A DNA stretch of 64,000 nt from Paenibacillus tyrphae (GCF_000722545.1 NZ_JNVM01000017.1:1-64000), one strand, 5' to 3'. Positions 1 through 8,785 are shown, numbered from the stretch's first letter. Made by a program: numbers and translations. Notes: generated from the letters alone by a model not told the origin.

Positions 1-86
1 CGAGCGCATCCAAACATCTGATGGATCAGCGTCGTTTGCTCCTCCGTAGGGTAGATGCGACAGCGAAATGCTTTATGATGCAACAT
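1..86 (-). CDS. tnpB: TnpB (IS605 OrfB) RNA-guided nuclease, N-terminal fragment at window edge
   Basis: Only the first 28 codons lie in the window; the gene runs leftwards off position 1. Reading from the ATG at 86, the peptide begins MLHHKAFRCRIYPTEEQ and continues with TTLIHQMFGCAR. This is the typical opening of TnpB/OrfB proteins: a basic strand, the F-R-I/L-Y-P-x-x-x-Q motif, then a helix ending in F-G-C-x-R. TnpB is the RNA-guided DNA nuclease of IS200/IS605-type elements and ancestor of Cas12. A ribosome site, AAGGAAGG, lies at 98-105, 11 bases before the ATG. No tnpA is visible upstream (the next gene points away), so this could be an IS1341-type, tnpB-only element. Whether the gene is intact cannot be seen from here. 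Confidence 0.72.
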   Translation of the reverse strand, partial: MLHHKAFRCRIYPTEEQTTLIHQMFGCA

Positions 87-334
87 GCGTGCATTTACCT
101 TCCTTGGTGATTCTATGATAATTATAGCACATATGTTCCCATTCATACACAAGAGATGCTGATTCATCTCTCCCTTATCGAAGCGGGAGTCCTCTCAGCC
201 TTAACGATAAATTTGTAGACTTTTCGCCCCATTTTTGCCGCTCGTAAAAAAACGGGACCTGCAAAAAAAAGGGATTGTGTTGATTTTTGACGAATGTTAA
301 CTCTCAGCCTAAAAAAGTGGAGGGAGTCTCATTC

Positions 335-2167
335 ATGAACGATTTGCTCGTATCGCCATTCGTCCCAGAGCAATTGAAAACCAAAGCGGATGGGACTTTT
401 TCACGAATGTTTGTCGATCTGGCGCTGAAAAGCTTCGCCAGCCCCCACACCGGCTCCCTCCTGCTCGATCAGGACTGCAATCTGCTGATGGCCGGTGAAT
501 CGCTCGGCAAGAAGCTCGGTTACAGGACGGAAGAACTGGAGCGGATGAATCTTCAGACCTTAGTGCATCCCGGGGAGCTTCTCCTGTGCATGCATCATAT
601 GAGCCAGCTCGTATCGGGCCAGCTCTCCCGCTATGAAACCGAGATGCGCTGGCTAAGCGCGGACGGACAAACCTTATGGATGAGCGTTTATGCAGTCGAA
701 CTTAAGGACAGCAACGGCGGACCAGCTTACATATACATGCAAACCCAGGATATCACCGCGCAAAAAGATGCCGAAAGCGCGCTTCAGGAATCGCTCATCC
801 GCATGACCTCCCTGCTCGAAACGTTTGCCGACGCTTATATTATGTTGAACCGAAGCGGACAGCTCGTCTATGTGAACCGGAACGCCGAGCAGCTCCTGCA
901 GCTCAACCGGGAGGATATGCTCGGACACGGCATTCGGGGCACGGTGCCGGAATGGCTTGGCGCAGGCTTTTACAAAGCATGCTGGAGGGCGATCGAGGAA
1001 GCGGTTCCCGTCTTTTATCAGGATTATTATCCATTGGTCAAAAAGTGGCTGGAAGTCAGCTGCTATCCGGGCAAGCCCGGCTTGTCCGTCTTTATCCGGG
1101 ACATTACCCGGCATAAAGAGCAAGAAGAGACGCTCCGCGCAACCAAGCAGCAGCTTGATTCCATGATTGAGCATGCCGCGGACACCATTGCGATTCTCGA
1201 CGCGGACCTTAGGCTGACCAAGGTGAACAAAGCGTTCATCGACTTGTTCGGCTATGGCGAAGCGGAGCTGATCGGCGAGCGTCCGCCGAACATACCGGAG
1301 GAGCTGTGGATCGAGTCGGAGCTGCTGTTCCGCAAAGCGCTGCAAGGCAAGCAAATCTCCAGCTTCGAAACGAAGCGCAAGCGCAAGGACGGCACGCCGC
1401 TCGATATGAGCCTCACGATCTCGCCCGTTGTCGGTAAGGATCAGGACATTACCGGGATCTGTATTATCGGGCGGGATATCAGCGAGAGCAAGGCTACCGA
1501 GGAACTGCTGCGCAACTCCGAGAAGCTGTCGGTCGCCGGGCAGCTCGCCGCCGGCATTGCCCATGAAATCCGCAACCCGCTAACCTCGCTGAAAGGTTTT
1601 ACGCAGTTTATGAAGAGTGCCGGGCATTACAAGGAGCATTACTTGGACATCATGTCGTCGGAGCTGACGCGCATCGAGCACATCATCAGCGAAATGCTGC
1701 TGCTGGCCAAGCCAAGAGCGGCCATCTTTCATTATAAGCGGATTGGCCCCATTCTCGCCGATGTCCTCTCCCTCCTGGAAGCGCAAGCGAATCTGAACAG
1801 CGTCGGCTTCAAGACGCGGATCAAACCGGACCTGCCTGCGGTTCGCTGTGAAGAGAATCAATTGAAGCAGTTGTTCATCAATATCGTCAAAAATGCCGTC
1901 GAAGCGATGCCGATGGGCGGAACCGTGGAGATTGTGGCGGCCTTGGCTGAGCCGGGCATGCTCGCGATCACCTTCCGGGACGAGGGCGACGGCATTCCCG
2001 CCGAGCTGCTCCAACGGATCAGCGAGCCCTTCTATACGACGAAAGAAAACGGCTCGGGCCTCGGTCTGATGGTGAGTCAAAAAATCGTCACCGAGCACAA
2101 AGGCCGCATGGCCATCGCAAGCGAAGCCGGCGTGGGAACGACCGTGACAATAACGTTACCGGTTTAA
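335..2167 (+). CDS. PAS-domain sensor histidine kinase, KinA/sporulation-kinase type
   Basis: A 610-residue kinase expected to autophosphorylate on histidine and pass phosphate to a response regulator, possibly Spo0F or Spo0A. It has no membrane segment, so it should be cytoplasmic. Three PAS domains occupy about residues 30-145, 155-260 and 270-390; the first and third end in D-I-T/D-I-S with the usual PAC pattern. The HisKA helix carries AHEIRNP with the phospho-histidine near residue 410. The ATPase domain shows NIVKNAVEA (N box), DEGDGIP (G1) and GSGLGLM (G2). The frame is open from a TTG at 287, but GGAGGGA at 319-325 lies about 10 bases before the ATG at 335, which I take as the start. 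No regulator is adjacent, as usual for orphan sporulation kinases. The Spo0 assignment is inference. Confidence 0.85.
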   Translation: MNDLLVSPFVPEQLKTKADGTFSRMFVDLALKSFASPHTGSLLLDQDCNLLMAGESLGKKLGYRTEELERMNLQTLVHPGELLLCMHHMSQLVSGQLSRYETEMRWLSADGQTLWMSVYAVELKDSNGGPAYIYMQTQDITAQKDAESALQESLIRMTSLLETFADAYIMLNRSGQLVYVNRNAEQLLQLNREDMLGHGIRGTVPEWLGAGFYKACWRAIEEAVPVFYQDYYPLVKKWLEVSCYPGKPGLSVFIRDITRHKEQEETLRATKQQLDSMIEHAADTIAILDADLRLTKVNKAFIDLFGYGEAELIGERPPNIPEELWIESELLFRKALQGKQISSFETKRKRKDGTPLDMSLTISPVVGKDQDITGICIIGRDISESKATEELLRNSEKLSVAGQLAAGIAHEIRNPLTSLKGFTQFMKSAGHYKEHYLDIMSSELTRIEHIISEMLLLAKPRAAIFHYKRIGPILADVLSLLEAQANLNSVGFKTRIKPDLPAVRCEENQLKQLFINIVKNAVEAMPMGGTVEIVAALAEPGMLAITFRDEGDGIPAELLQRISEPFYTTKENGSGLGLMVSQKIVTEHKGRMAIASEAGVGTTVTITLPV

Positions 2168-2192
2168 AGCATGTAAGAATCTGCCACAAGCC

Positions 2193-2225
2193 AAGACCCC
2201 TTTAACATGGCGATAAAGGGGTCTT
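2193..2225. terminator. Bidirectional terminator between convergent kinase and acetyltransferase genes
   Basis: A perfect 12-bp inverted repeat, AAGACCCCTTTA (2193-2204) with TAAAGGGGTCTT (2214-2225), around a 9-base loop. It lies 26 bp past the kinase stop and 27 bp past the end of the opposing GNAT gene, so it can serve both strands. The T-tract on the + side is weak (TTATT). Confidence 0.7.
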
Positions 2226-2251
2226 ATTGTGCGCGCGAATGTTCGTTTTGC

Positions 2252-2710
2252 TCATCTCAAAACCTTGTATCTCGCTTCTGTCTCCCCTTCGACGATCCGT
2301 CCGGTGGGCACGAAGCCGACGCGCTCGTACAGCTTTCCGGCCGCCTCATTGTCCGGCACATAGCTGATGACGATCTCGGGGCTGCAATCCTCCTGACGCT
2401 TGATCAGCTCCAGGCCCAGCCGGATCGCAGCCTCACCGTAGCCCCGGCCTTGAAACCTTTTGTCGATCATCAGCCGCACGATCCAATACAGCCCGTCTTC
2501 CGGGTCCTTGCCGTACATGAAAAAGCCGACCATCTTGTCTTCGTGATAAATGGAAAGCGGCGTGTACGTTTTGTCGTAGGCGGCTTGAATAATCGAATAC
2601 CAGTTGGGAGCCACCATCTTCCGCTGCTCCTCCTTCACCTCCAGCTTCACGCAATCTTCCCAATTGTCCTGAGTAATAGCTTCGAATCTTACCGTCGGTG
2701 CGTTCCTCAA
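2252..2710 (-). CDS. GNAT-family N-acetyltransferase (BltD/PaiA-like)
   Basis: A 152-residue single-domain acetyltransferase using acetyl-CoA. The acetyl-CoA pyrophosphate loop is visible as RFQGRGYGEAA near residues 91-101 (the Q/R-x-x-G-x-G/A motif). Conserved strands flank it, and the C-terminal N-x-x-A-x-x-L-Y-x-x-x-G-F signature is present (NEAAGKLYERVGF). The layout resembles spermine/spermidine acetyltransferases such as BltD, with hydrophobic strands GLYWIVRLMID and EIVISYVPD, but the substrate cannot be read from sequence. It is a single gene converging on the kinase, with a shared terminator. The ATG at 2710 follows GAGGAGGAACC at a suitable distance. Confidence 0.85.
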   Translation of the reverse strand: MRNAPTVRFEAITQDNWEDCVKLEVKEEQRKMVAPNWYSIIQAAYDKTYTPLSIYHEDKMVGFFMYGKDPEDGLYWIVRLMIDKRFQGRGYGEAAIRLGLELIKRQEDCSPEIVISYVPDNEAAGKLYERVGFVPTGRIVEGETEARYKVLR

Positions 2711-2743
2711 AGCGGTTCCTCCTCACGCAAGTCTATAGACCCA

Positions 2744-2959
2744 TCATACGGGAAGCGTCGCCGGAAGCGTAGGGAAGATTCGGGTATAAGCCGTTTTTTC
2801 GGTCGACAATAAAGCTTCTAGTAGAGAGGTCAGGGGAACGTAAGCGCTTTGGTACAACTCATGGATGAATGGAGATTCGGCAAGCTCAACTTTGGTATGG
2901 TTGAGGTAAGCTATTTTGTCATTTATAAAAAATTGAATCTGATTCCGATCTCTTGACAC
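2744..2959 (-). pseudogene. Short remnant resembling a copper-amine-oxidase-type stalk domain
   Basis: A 71-codon frame with no convincing start: a GTG at 2959 has no ribosome site, and the frame stays open about 13 codons further up without any ATG. Its core (FFINDKIAYLNHTKVELAES followed by AYVPLTSLLEALL) matches the pattern of the copper amine oxidase N-terminal-like stalk repeat common in Paenibacillus secreted proteins: a hydrophobic strand, I-N/G-x-K, V-x-L, a proline, then VPL-x-x-L-x-E-A-L. A secreted protein would need a signal peptide, and none is present. I read it as a decayed gene fragment. A real small protein is possible but less likely. Confidence 0.35.
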
Positions 2960-3099
2960 TACAACGGAACGCGTCTCTTCATTTATCTTTTTTCCTGATT
3001 ATACCACACTCCATACCGACCAGATCGAAACCTGTACCTCCCCCTCAACTTGTGCTATGATAAATTTCGTGATTTCTCAGGGAGAGGCGGACTAGAGGC

Positions 3100-3684
3100 G
3101 TGGCCAAGCTATATTTTCGTTACGGAACGATGAACAGCGGTAAGTCGATCGAAGTACTGCGCGTCGCACACAATTACGAGGAGCAAGGAAAGAAAGTGCT
3201 GCTCTTTACCCCAGCGGTGGATGACCGGGACGGGGTCGGCGTCGTTGCTTCCCGCATCGGGATGCAGAAGGACGGCATCGTCATTGACGACAGCCTGGAC
3301 ATGGTCGGAATGGCGGCGGCCGAGCGGCCGAACTGCATTCTGATCGACGAAGCGCAGTTTCTGAACAAGCAGCAGGTGCTGCAGCTTACAGAAATCGCGG
3401 ATACGCTCGGCATTCCCGTCATTGCGTACGGGCTGCGGGCGGATTTTCTTGGCCAACTGTTCGAGGGCAGCTATCATCTGTTTGCGCTGGCGGATAAAAT
3501 CGAGGAGATCAAAACGGTCTGCTGGTACTGCGACCGCAAAGCGACGATGAATATGCGCCTTGCCGACGGCAAGCCGGTATTTGAGGGCGCGCAGATTCAA
3601 ATCGGCGGCAACGAAAGCTATTTGCCGGTATGCCGCAAATGCTACTCCATGCAAAAGAGCCAGACGCAACCCCATCATGAATAA
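3100..3684 (+). CDS. tdk: Thymidine kinase
   Basis: Phosphorylates thymidine (and deoxyuridine) to the monophosphate with ATP in the pyrimidine salvage pathway; cytoplasmic. The 194-residue length fits type II bacterial thymidine kinases. The P-loop is GTMNSGKS near residues 9-16. The D-E-A-Q-F motif carrying the catalytic glutamate is at about 84-88. The zinc-ribbon cysteines appear as CWYC and CRKC near residues 147-150 and 182-185, and the nucleoside-binding lasso lies between them. The start is a GTG at 3100; the preceding region has GGAGAGGCGG and TAGAGGC but no strong canonical Shine-Dalgarno. It is a single gene followed closely by a terminator. Confidence 0.95.
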   Translation: MAKLYFRYGTMNSGKSIEVLRVAHNYEEQGKKVLLFTPAVDDRDGVGVVASRIGMQKDGIVIDDSLDMVGMAAAERPNCILIDEAQFLNKQQVLQLTEIADTLGIPVIAYGLRADFLGQLFEGSYHLFALADKIEEIKTVCWYCDRKATMNMRLADGKPVFEGAQIQIGGNESYLPVCRKCYSMQKSQTQPHHE

Positions 3685-3685
3685 A

Positions 3686-3722
3686 AAAACGGAGCGAAGC
3701 GCCTCGGCGCCTTGCTCCGTTT
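3686..3722. terminator. Bidirectional terminator between tdk and the aminopeptidase gene
   Basis: An imperfect hairpin with arms AAACGGAGC...GCGCC and GGCGC...GCTCCGTTT and a short loop, directly after the tdk stop and directly before the stop of the opposing aminopeptidase gene. It has A-rich and T-rich flanks on the two sides. Confidence 0.75.
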
Positions 3723-3728
3723 TGCGTT

Positions 3729-4967
3729 TTAGACGGGCAGCGCCCAGTTGCCGGCGCGGAATACCGGCTCCCGTACGCCGTCCTGCGTAATCCCGTCGAT
3801 GTTCATATCGGCCGAGCCGATCATGAAATCGACGTGCACAAGACTGCTGTTCGCCCCGTGTTGGGACAGCTCCTCTTCCTTCATCTCCGTGCCGCCGTCC
3901 AGATTGACCGGATACGCTTGTCCGAGGGCGAGATGGCTCGATGCGTTCTCGTCGAACAGCGTGTTGTAAAAGATCAGATTCGTATTGGAGATCGGCGATT
4001 CGTGCGGAACCAAGGCGACTTCGCCAAGCTTGCGAGCTCCCTCGTCCGTGTCGAGCAGCCGCTTCAGCATCTCGTAGCCTTTGTCTGCGGAGAAATCGAC
4101 GACTTTGCCGTCTTTGAACGTCAGGCTGAACCCGTCGATCAGCTGGCCTCCGTGATTCAGCGGCTTCGTGCTGCGGACGACCCCGTTGACGCCGTCGTGG
4201 TGGGGCATCGTGAACACTTCCTCCGTCGGCAGGTTCGGGTTGAAGAAAATACCCTTGGCATTCTCTTTCGCGCCGCCGAGCCAGACATGCTTCTCTGGCA
4301 GGTCCACGGTCAGGTTCGTGCCCGACGCTTCGTATACGAGCTGCTTGTACCGTTTCTCGTTCAAGTAGCTCACGGTCCGGGCCAAGCGGGCATTATGCTC
4401 CTTCCAAGCCTCGACCGGATCGTCCGCGTTCACGCGGGTCGCTTCGAAAATGCGCTCCCACAAGGCATCGAGAGCGGCTTCCGGCGAGAGATCGGGAAAT
4501 ATTTTCAATGCCCATTCTGGCGTGGCGTAGGCCATCAGCGTCCAGGACGCGCGGTGCGCCATCAACTGGCTGCGGTACCCCTTCAAAGCGGTAGAGGCCG
4601 TTTTGTTCGCCGTGGAGACCCGCTCCGGGTCGACGTCCTTGAGCAGATCAGGATTTGGCCCGTAAAATTGAATAAAGGCCGCATCGTTCTCCGCCAGCTC
4701 CTGAAGACCTTGCGCCTTCCACATCGGATATTCGTGAAACGCTTCCATCGGCGCCATCTTGTATTTGATCCGCGTCAGTTCCTCGTCGTTCCACTCGACC
4801 ATAACGTTCTTCGCGCCGGCCTCATAAGCCTTAACAGCAACAAGCCGGACCAGCTCCGCGGCAACGACCGGGGCCATGACGACCACCGTTTGTCCCTGTT
4901 GTACATTGGCGCCTACCCGAACGGCCAGCGTTGCATATTTTTCCAGTTTGTGGGCAAATGTGCTCAT
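3729..4967 (-). CDS. M29-family aminopeptidase (AmpS/PepS type)
   Basis: A 412-residue cytoplasmic metallo-aminopeptidase that removes N-terminal residues from peptides. Family signatures are seen across the protein: the N-terminal MSTFAHKLEKYA start with G-x-N-V-Q-x-G-Q-x-V, the region TEEVFTMPHHDGVNG near residue 250 that carries metal-binding residues, the E-G-A-R-K-L-G-E-V-A-L-V segment, and the C-terminal HVDFMIGSADMNIDG block. The frame is open upstream to 5297, but the ATG at 4967 follows GGAGG (4975-4979) by 7 bases and matches the family start. It is a single gene. PepS-like substrate preference is known for the family and not shown here. Confidence 0.9.
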   Translation of the reverse strand: MSTFAHKLEKYATLAVRVGANVQQGQTVVVMAPVVAAELVRLVAVKAYEAGAKNVMVEWNDEELTRIKYKMAPMEAFHEYPMWKAQGLQELAENDAAFIQFYGPNPDLLKDVDPERVSTANKTASTALKGYRSQLMAHRASWTLMAYATPEWALKIFPDLSPEAALDALWERIFEATRVNADDPVEAWKEHNARLARTVSYLNEKRYKQLVYEASGTNLTVDLPEKHVWLGGAKENAKGIFFNPNLPTEEVFTMPHHDGVNGVVRSTKPLNHGGQLIDGFSLTFKDGKVVDFSADKGYEMLKRLLDTDEGARKLGEVALVPHESPISNTNLIFYNTLFDENASSHLALGQAYPVNLDGGTEMKEEELSQHGANSSLVHVDFMIGSADMNIDGITQDGVREPVFRAGNWALPV

Positions 4968-5059
4968 TAAAATTCCTCCAAAAATGAAAGGTTGTCCTAC
5001 GTTCCCAGTATAACGCTTTATGCCGCACTTTACCAAATGATGTATACCGAAATGAACCC

Positions 5060-5084
5060 AAAAAAACCAGCCGCGAACGGCTGG
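5060..5084 (-). terminator. Intrinsic terminator of the small gene at 5098-5190
   Basis: On the minus strand: CCAGCCG, a TTCG tetraloop, CGGCTGG, then seven T residues. The 7-bp GC-rich stem with a UUCG loop and a T-tract is a textbook intrinsic terminator. It separates the small upstream gene from the aminopeptidase gene. Confidence 0.85.
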
Positions 5085-5097
5085 CTGCAAGTTCCCG

Positions 5098-5190
5098 TTA
5101 TTTTTTCGTTTTGGACTCCGCCACTTCCGAGTCTTGATTATTGCCGGGCTGGGACTTTTTGCCGTTGTTGTTGGCATTGTCTCGGGACAT
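5098..5190 (-). CDS. Small hydrophilic 30-residue protein, unknown function
   Basis: The ATG at 5190 lies 7 bases after a GGAGG ribosome site, and the frame encodes MSRDNANNNGKKSQPG then NNQDSEVAESKTKK before a TAA. The product is highly polar, rich in Asn, Lys, Ser and Gln, with no hydrophobic segment. Its own UUCG-loop terminator lies 14 bp beyond the stop, so the unit looks like a real monocistronic gene. The composition resembles minor small spore proteins of Bacillales (SspM/SspN-like sizes and residues), but I see no motif that proves membership. The spore link is a guess. Confidence 0.55.
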   Translation of the reverse strand: MSRDNANNNGKKSQPGNNQDSEVAESKTKK

Positions 5191-5268
5191 TGGGACGCCT
5201 CCTTCCGGGATTTGGGATTCGCCCGTAGTGTATCCGATCCGCCCGGCAGCCATACATAAAAACATACG

Positions 5269-6293
5269 CTATGTCCACTCCGCCAACAAGCGGTCAATTA
5301 ACCACACGAGATCGGCAGCCCGGTTCGGCGACTCCGCCGCCCCGTTCAGCAGATCGAGCAGCGCGATCAGATCGGCCAGCTTGGACTTCAGCTCCCACCG
5401 TTCGGGCAGCACCCCACCCTCCTGCACGTAGCCGCGGATAAAATGGTGCTCGAACTCGGAGCCAGTCGATTCATAGCGAAGCATGTTGCCGATGTCCACC
5501 AGCGGCGGACCCGCGAAGGCAAATTCCCAGTCTAGCACAGCCGTTACCTCATATCCTCCGGAGCCGTCCGGCGCCAGCAGCACGTTCCGTCCGTTAAAGT
5601 CGGAATGGATCAAGGAATACTTCGGCTGCTCCTCCAACAGCCCGGCATGGCGCTTACACAGCTCCCATAGCGCTTCGGTCCGGCGCGGACCGAGCAGGCG
5701 GCCGGCCTCACCGTGCAGCAGACTCTGCTCCGCGAAGCCGACGAACATCGCTTCGTCCAGCCGCATCGGCGTGCGATCTCCAGCTCCGGGCCTAGGAGGC
5801 CAGGGACCGGAAACGGGAACGCATGCACGGATGCCAACGTTCTGCCGAGCGCCGCCGCCGCGGAAGCGAGCTCTTCCGGGGAGGCCGTCAGCCTCAGGGA
5901 CGACAGCAGCTCTCCGTCATGCCATTCAAGCAACGCCCAAGGCCGCGGAAAGCGGGCGAACGAAGCATCCGCATGGAGGAAGGCCGGGACCGGAACGGCG
6001 AACCGTACCAACTGGGCAACCGCCTTCTCCTTGCGCATAACATCCGCATCGCCCCGATAAATACGGAGCACAAAGGGCCGCTCCTCTCCGCGCAGGCGGA
6101 TTTTATAATTCGAGTTGCTCAGCCCTGTTCCGAGTGGCTGCGCGAACTCGACGGACCTTCCCGGGAACACCGGCTCCAGCAGCCCGTTCAGCTCCGCCAA
6201 GCTTAAGCGCACGAACGGCTCTCCCCGCTCCCAACCGGCTTTCTCCTGCCACACGTCCTTTCCCGATACAACGTTCTGTCGCGAATCCTCCAT
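5269..6293 (-). pseudogene. APH-family phosphotransferase, split by a one-base frameshift
   Basis: Two overlapping frames make one choline/aminoglycoside-kinase-like protein. The N-terminal part starts at the ATG 6293 (GGAG site 10 bases before) and shows the nucleotide loop LGTGLSNSNYKIRL and the Lys/Arg strand FVLRIYRG. The C-terminal part, in the other frame from about 5775 to 5269, carries the catalytic HSDFNGRNVLL (Brenner motif H-x-D-x-x-x-x-N) and the D-W-E metal-binding motif. Family continuity breaks between GLLGPELE and RLDEAMFVGFAEQ, near 5765-5785. The span of 1025 bases is one base short of a multiple of three, which fits a single-base deletion. There is no homopolymer at the break, so a sequencing slip is less obvious than usual. 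As read, the first frame lacks the active site. Confidence 0.8.
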
Positions 6294-6343
6294 ACCGCCA
6301 CGGCTCCTCTCCCGTTAATCCATCGCAGACCGGACCTGCCGCC

Positions 6344-8785
6344 TCAAGCTCCCGCCAGCTTTTTGAGCTCCTCGGCTTCGCTCGGGTCTTTGGCGATCAG
6401 CTTGTCCACCCACGCCTGATCCGTCTTGCCCTGCTTCTGCAGCGACGCCACGTACCAGCGCGCGATATACCGCTGCACCGAGGAATCCATGTTGTCCGAT
6501 AAGGCCGGACGCAGGATGTCCGCCGCTTCGGCATACTTGCCTTGGTCGTAGGAAATTCTCCCCAAGACTAGAAACATCGGCTTCGTAATCTCGAAAGGAG
6601 GCACGCTGATCGAAGACGGAATCGATTTTAGCGACTCCCGTTTTTCCTGCACGTGCTGATAAATGCCGACGGCTTTTTGATATTGCGCGTCTCGTTCCGC
6701 CGGCTTATTCGCCTGCCCCGCAGCATACCCCAGCTCGTACGAAAGCACCATCGCCCGTTCGTACCACATCATATCCCATTGAAATTTCGGGATCGACTCG
6801 CTCGCGATCGCCAGCGCCTGCTGGGCATTGTCCTCAACCGCCCAGCGGTACCGATTCTCGTGGATGCCGTGCGCGTTAGGCTCGTTGTCCATAAACCTAG
6901 CGGCGAGCTGCTGGGCTTCCTGCAAGTACTGCTTGTCCTTCGTCTGGTTGTACACATCATTCAAGATCCGAATCTTCAGCAGCGCGTAATCCGCATTGGT
7001 CGAATGAAGCGCCATGGCGTTATCGATGAAGCCGATAAACTTCTCCAGTTGGACGGATTCCTGCGAAAGCTCGTTATACGCCTTGCCCGCCTCGGTGTTC
7101 GCTTTTAGCAGTCGAATCGATACGACGAGCATGCACAAGCTGAGCAGTAGGACGAACCCCGGGTAAATCCATTTCGCTTTTCCCGATGCGATCGTCGGCT
7201 GCTCCTGCTCCTTGGTCCCCGGCAGGGCCGCGCCCGCCAGCAGTCCTCCCAAGCCGATAAAGACAAGAGCGGACAAATAGCCGTAGCTTAAGTCGAAGTC
7301 CATGAAGCTGTGGGCAAGAATGGCCGCCAGCACGATGAAATAAACGAAATGCCGCCTTCCGTCTTCCGTCTCGTGATGCTTGATCACATGACGCACGTAA
7401 AAGTATACGATGCAGCCGATAAAAGCAAACAGCAGCAGCGTGCCGACCCAACCGATATCCGTCAAGGTCTGGAACAAAAAGTTATGGGCCTGGTTCGAAG
7501 CGTAGCCGTAGCTTTGGTGGGATTGATACAGCGCGGCCCATGTCCCGCCGCCCTTCCCGAACAACGGCGCTTCGTTTACGATTTGCATCGCATCCTTGTA
7601 AAAATACCCCCGCTCCTGCACGCTGTGCTGCTGGAAGTTGATGCTTGCAATCCGCTGCTGCAGGTTCTCCGGCAGCAGGTTCAGCACCCACTGGCTGTTC
7701 AGCACGACCGCGATGCCGATGCCGCCGACCAGCAGGATCACCAGCGGGAACCAGAGCCGGGCATAGCGGAGCTTGAATTTTTCCTCCAGCTTCCCGACGG
7801 CCGGAGGCACGTATTTGTGAATGACCGCCGACAGCAGCGCTACCACAACCGATCCGGCCGCCAATTGAAGCCATGCCTGCGCGGACAGCGCTGCGTTCGA
7901 GGTGTGGAACAATTCCGCTCCGATCCGCGTACTGGGCCCGGACAGGATGAAGGCGGCCGCCGCGGCGACGCCCAGATTGAGAATCATGACGATTTGCCCG
8001 GACAAGCGGAGAAAAGGCAGCAGAGCGAGCAGCACCACCGGCAGCAGCACGAGACCGCCGCGGGATAAGGTCAGGATGAGCGACAGCAGAGCCGGCGCCA
8101 AAATTAAGGCGTTTCCTGCGGCTACGGCCCATTTGGAGGAAGAGGCGATCATATACAGGGCACCCAAGATGATGGCAATCAGATAGGCGGCATACGAGTT
8201 GGCGTAAGTAAAAGAAGACGTTAAACGCATGCCGTTGCTGTCGGCTATGATGACGCCATGCGCCTGGATGTTGCCGTACCAGACCAGCAGTCCGTAAATG
8301 ACGAGCGCATATCCTGAATACAGAATGCCGTGCTGAACGAGGGCCGCCCCTTTTTTATTCCGGGCGAGCACCCAACTGATGACAAAAAACGAAGCATACA
8401 TGAGCTCGGCGTACAATCCTTGAAGGGCCAAATACATGGACGCCGGACGGGTCAGCACGGGAATGAGATAAGCGAGCGGAATGAGCCATACCGCCAGCAG
8501 CAGCATGTCCCGCTTGCCGGTCGCTTTAAACGAGGTCATCAAAAACAGCGAAGTCAGGAACAAAGCGATGTAAATAAAAATATAGGAGCTGTACAGCGGG
8601 AAGTTGTAGAAGATGTTGTTCCCCGGCTTGGCTTCGTAGGAGAACATCAGAAACAATCCCTGGTGAAACGGGGCGATGAACAGAAACAACAGGACGAATC
8701 CGAGCACCGAATAGAAAAGCAGCGACCCCTTTTCCTGCTCCCGGCTTTCCAGCCACTGCTTTCTTGAAACATAAGGCGTGTTCAT
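6344..8785 (-). CDS. O-antigen ligase-like (Wzy_C superfamily) polytopic membrane protein with TPR-like tail
   Basis: An 813-residue membrane protein. Around a dozen hydrophobic segments fill residues 25-560, including paired helices near 25-45 and 65-85 and a dense block at 180-300. The Wzy_C-type core shows the TLSRGG turn near residue 242 and an external loop with GKGGGTWAALYQS and NQAHNFLFQTLTDIG, typical of O-antigen ligase/polymerase superfamily proteins. The last 220 residues are soluble, rich in helix pairs (AYNELSQESVQLEKF, YAEAADILRPAL), and look TPR-like. In Gram-positives such proteins join glycans to other glycans or proteins at the cell surface. The acetyltransferase, GT61 enzyme and methyltransferase to its right support a surface-polymer role. 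The exact polymer is unknown. Confidence 0.8.
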   Translation of the reverse strand: MNTPYVSRKQWLESREQEKGSLLFYSVLGFVLLFLFIAPFHQGLFLMFSYEAKPGNNIFYNFPLYSSYIFIYIALFLTSLFLMTSFKATGKRDMLLLAVWLIPLAYLIPVLTRPASMYLALQGLYAELMYASFFVISWVLARNKKGAALVQHGILYSGYALVIYGLLVWYGNIQAHGVIIADSNGMRLTSSFTYANSYAAYLIAIILGALYMIASSSKWAVAAGNALILAPALLSLILTLSRGGLVLLPVVLLALLPFLRLSGQIVMILNLGVAAAAAFILSGPSTRIGAELFHTSNAALSAQAWLQLAAGSVVVALLSAVIHKYVPPAVGKLEEKFKLRYARLWFPLVILLVGGIGIAVVLNSQWVLNLLPENLQQRIASINFQQHSVQERGYFYKDAMQIVNEAPLFGKGGGTWAALYQSHQSYGYASNQAHNFLFQTLTDIGWVGTLLLFAFIGCIVYFYVRHVIKHHETEDGRRHFVYFIVLAAILAHSFMDFDLSYGYLSALVFIGLGGLLAGAALPGTKEQEQPTIASGKAKWIYPGFVLLLSLCMLVVSIRLLKANTEAGKAYNELSQESVQLEKFIGFIDNAMALHSTNADYALLKIRILNDVYNQTKDKQYLQEAQQLAARFMDNEPNAHGIHENRYRWAVEDNAQQALAIASESIPKFQWDMMWYERAMVLSYELGYAAGQANKPAERDAQYQKAVGIYQHVQEKRESLKSIPSSISVPPFEITKPMFLVLGRISYDQGKYAEAADILRPALSDNMDSSVQRYIARWYVASLQKQGKTDQAWVDKLIAKDPSEAEELKKLAGA

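Noticed and set aside
3834..4970. 378-codon plus-strand frame opposite the M29 aminopeptidase
   Set aside because: It is an antisense shadow of a well-conserved gene, Arg/Val-rich with no domain, and has no ribosome site.
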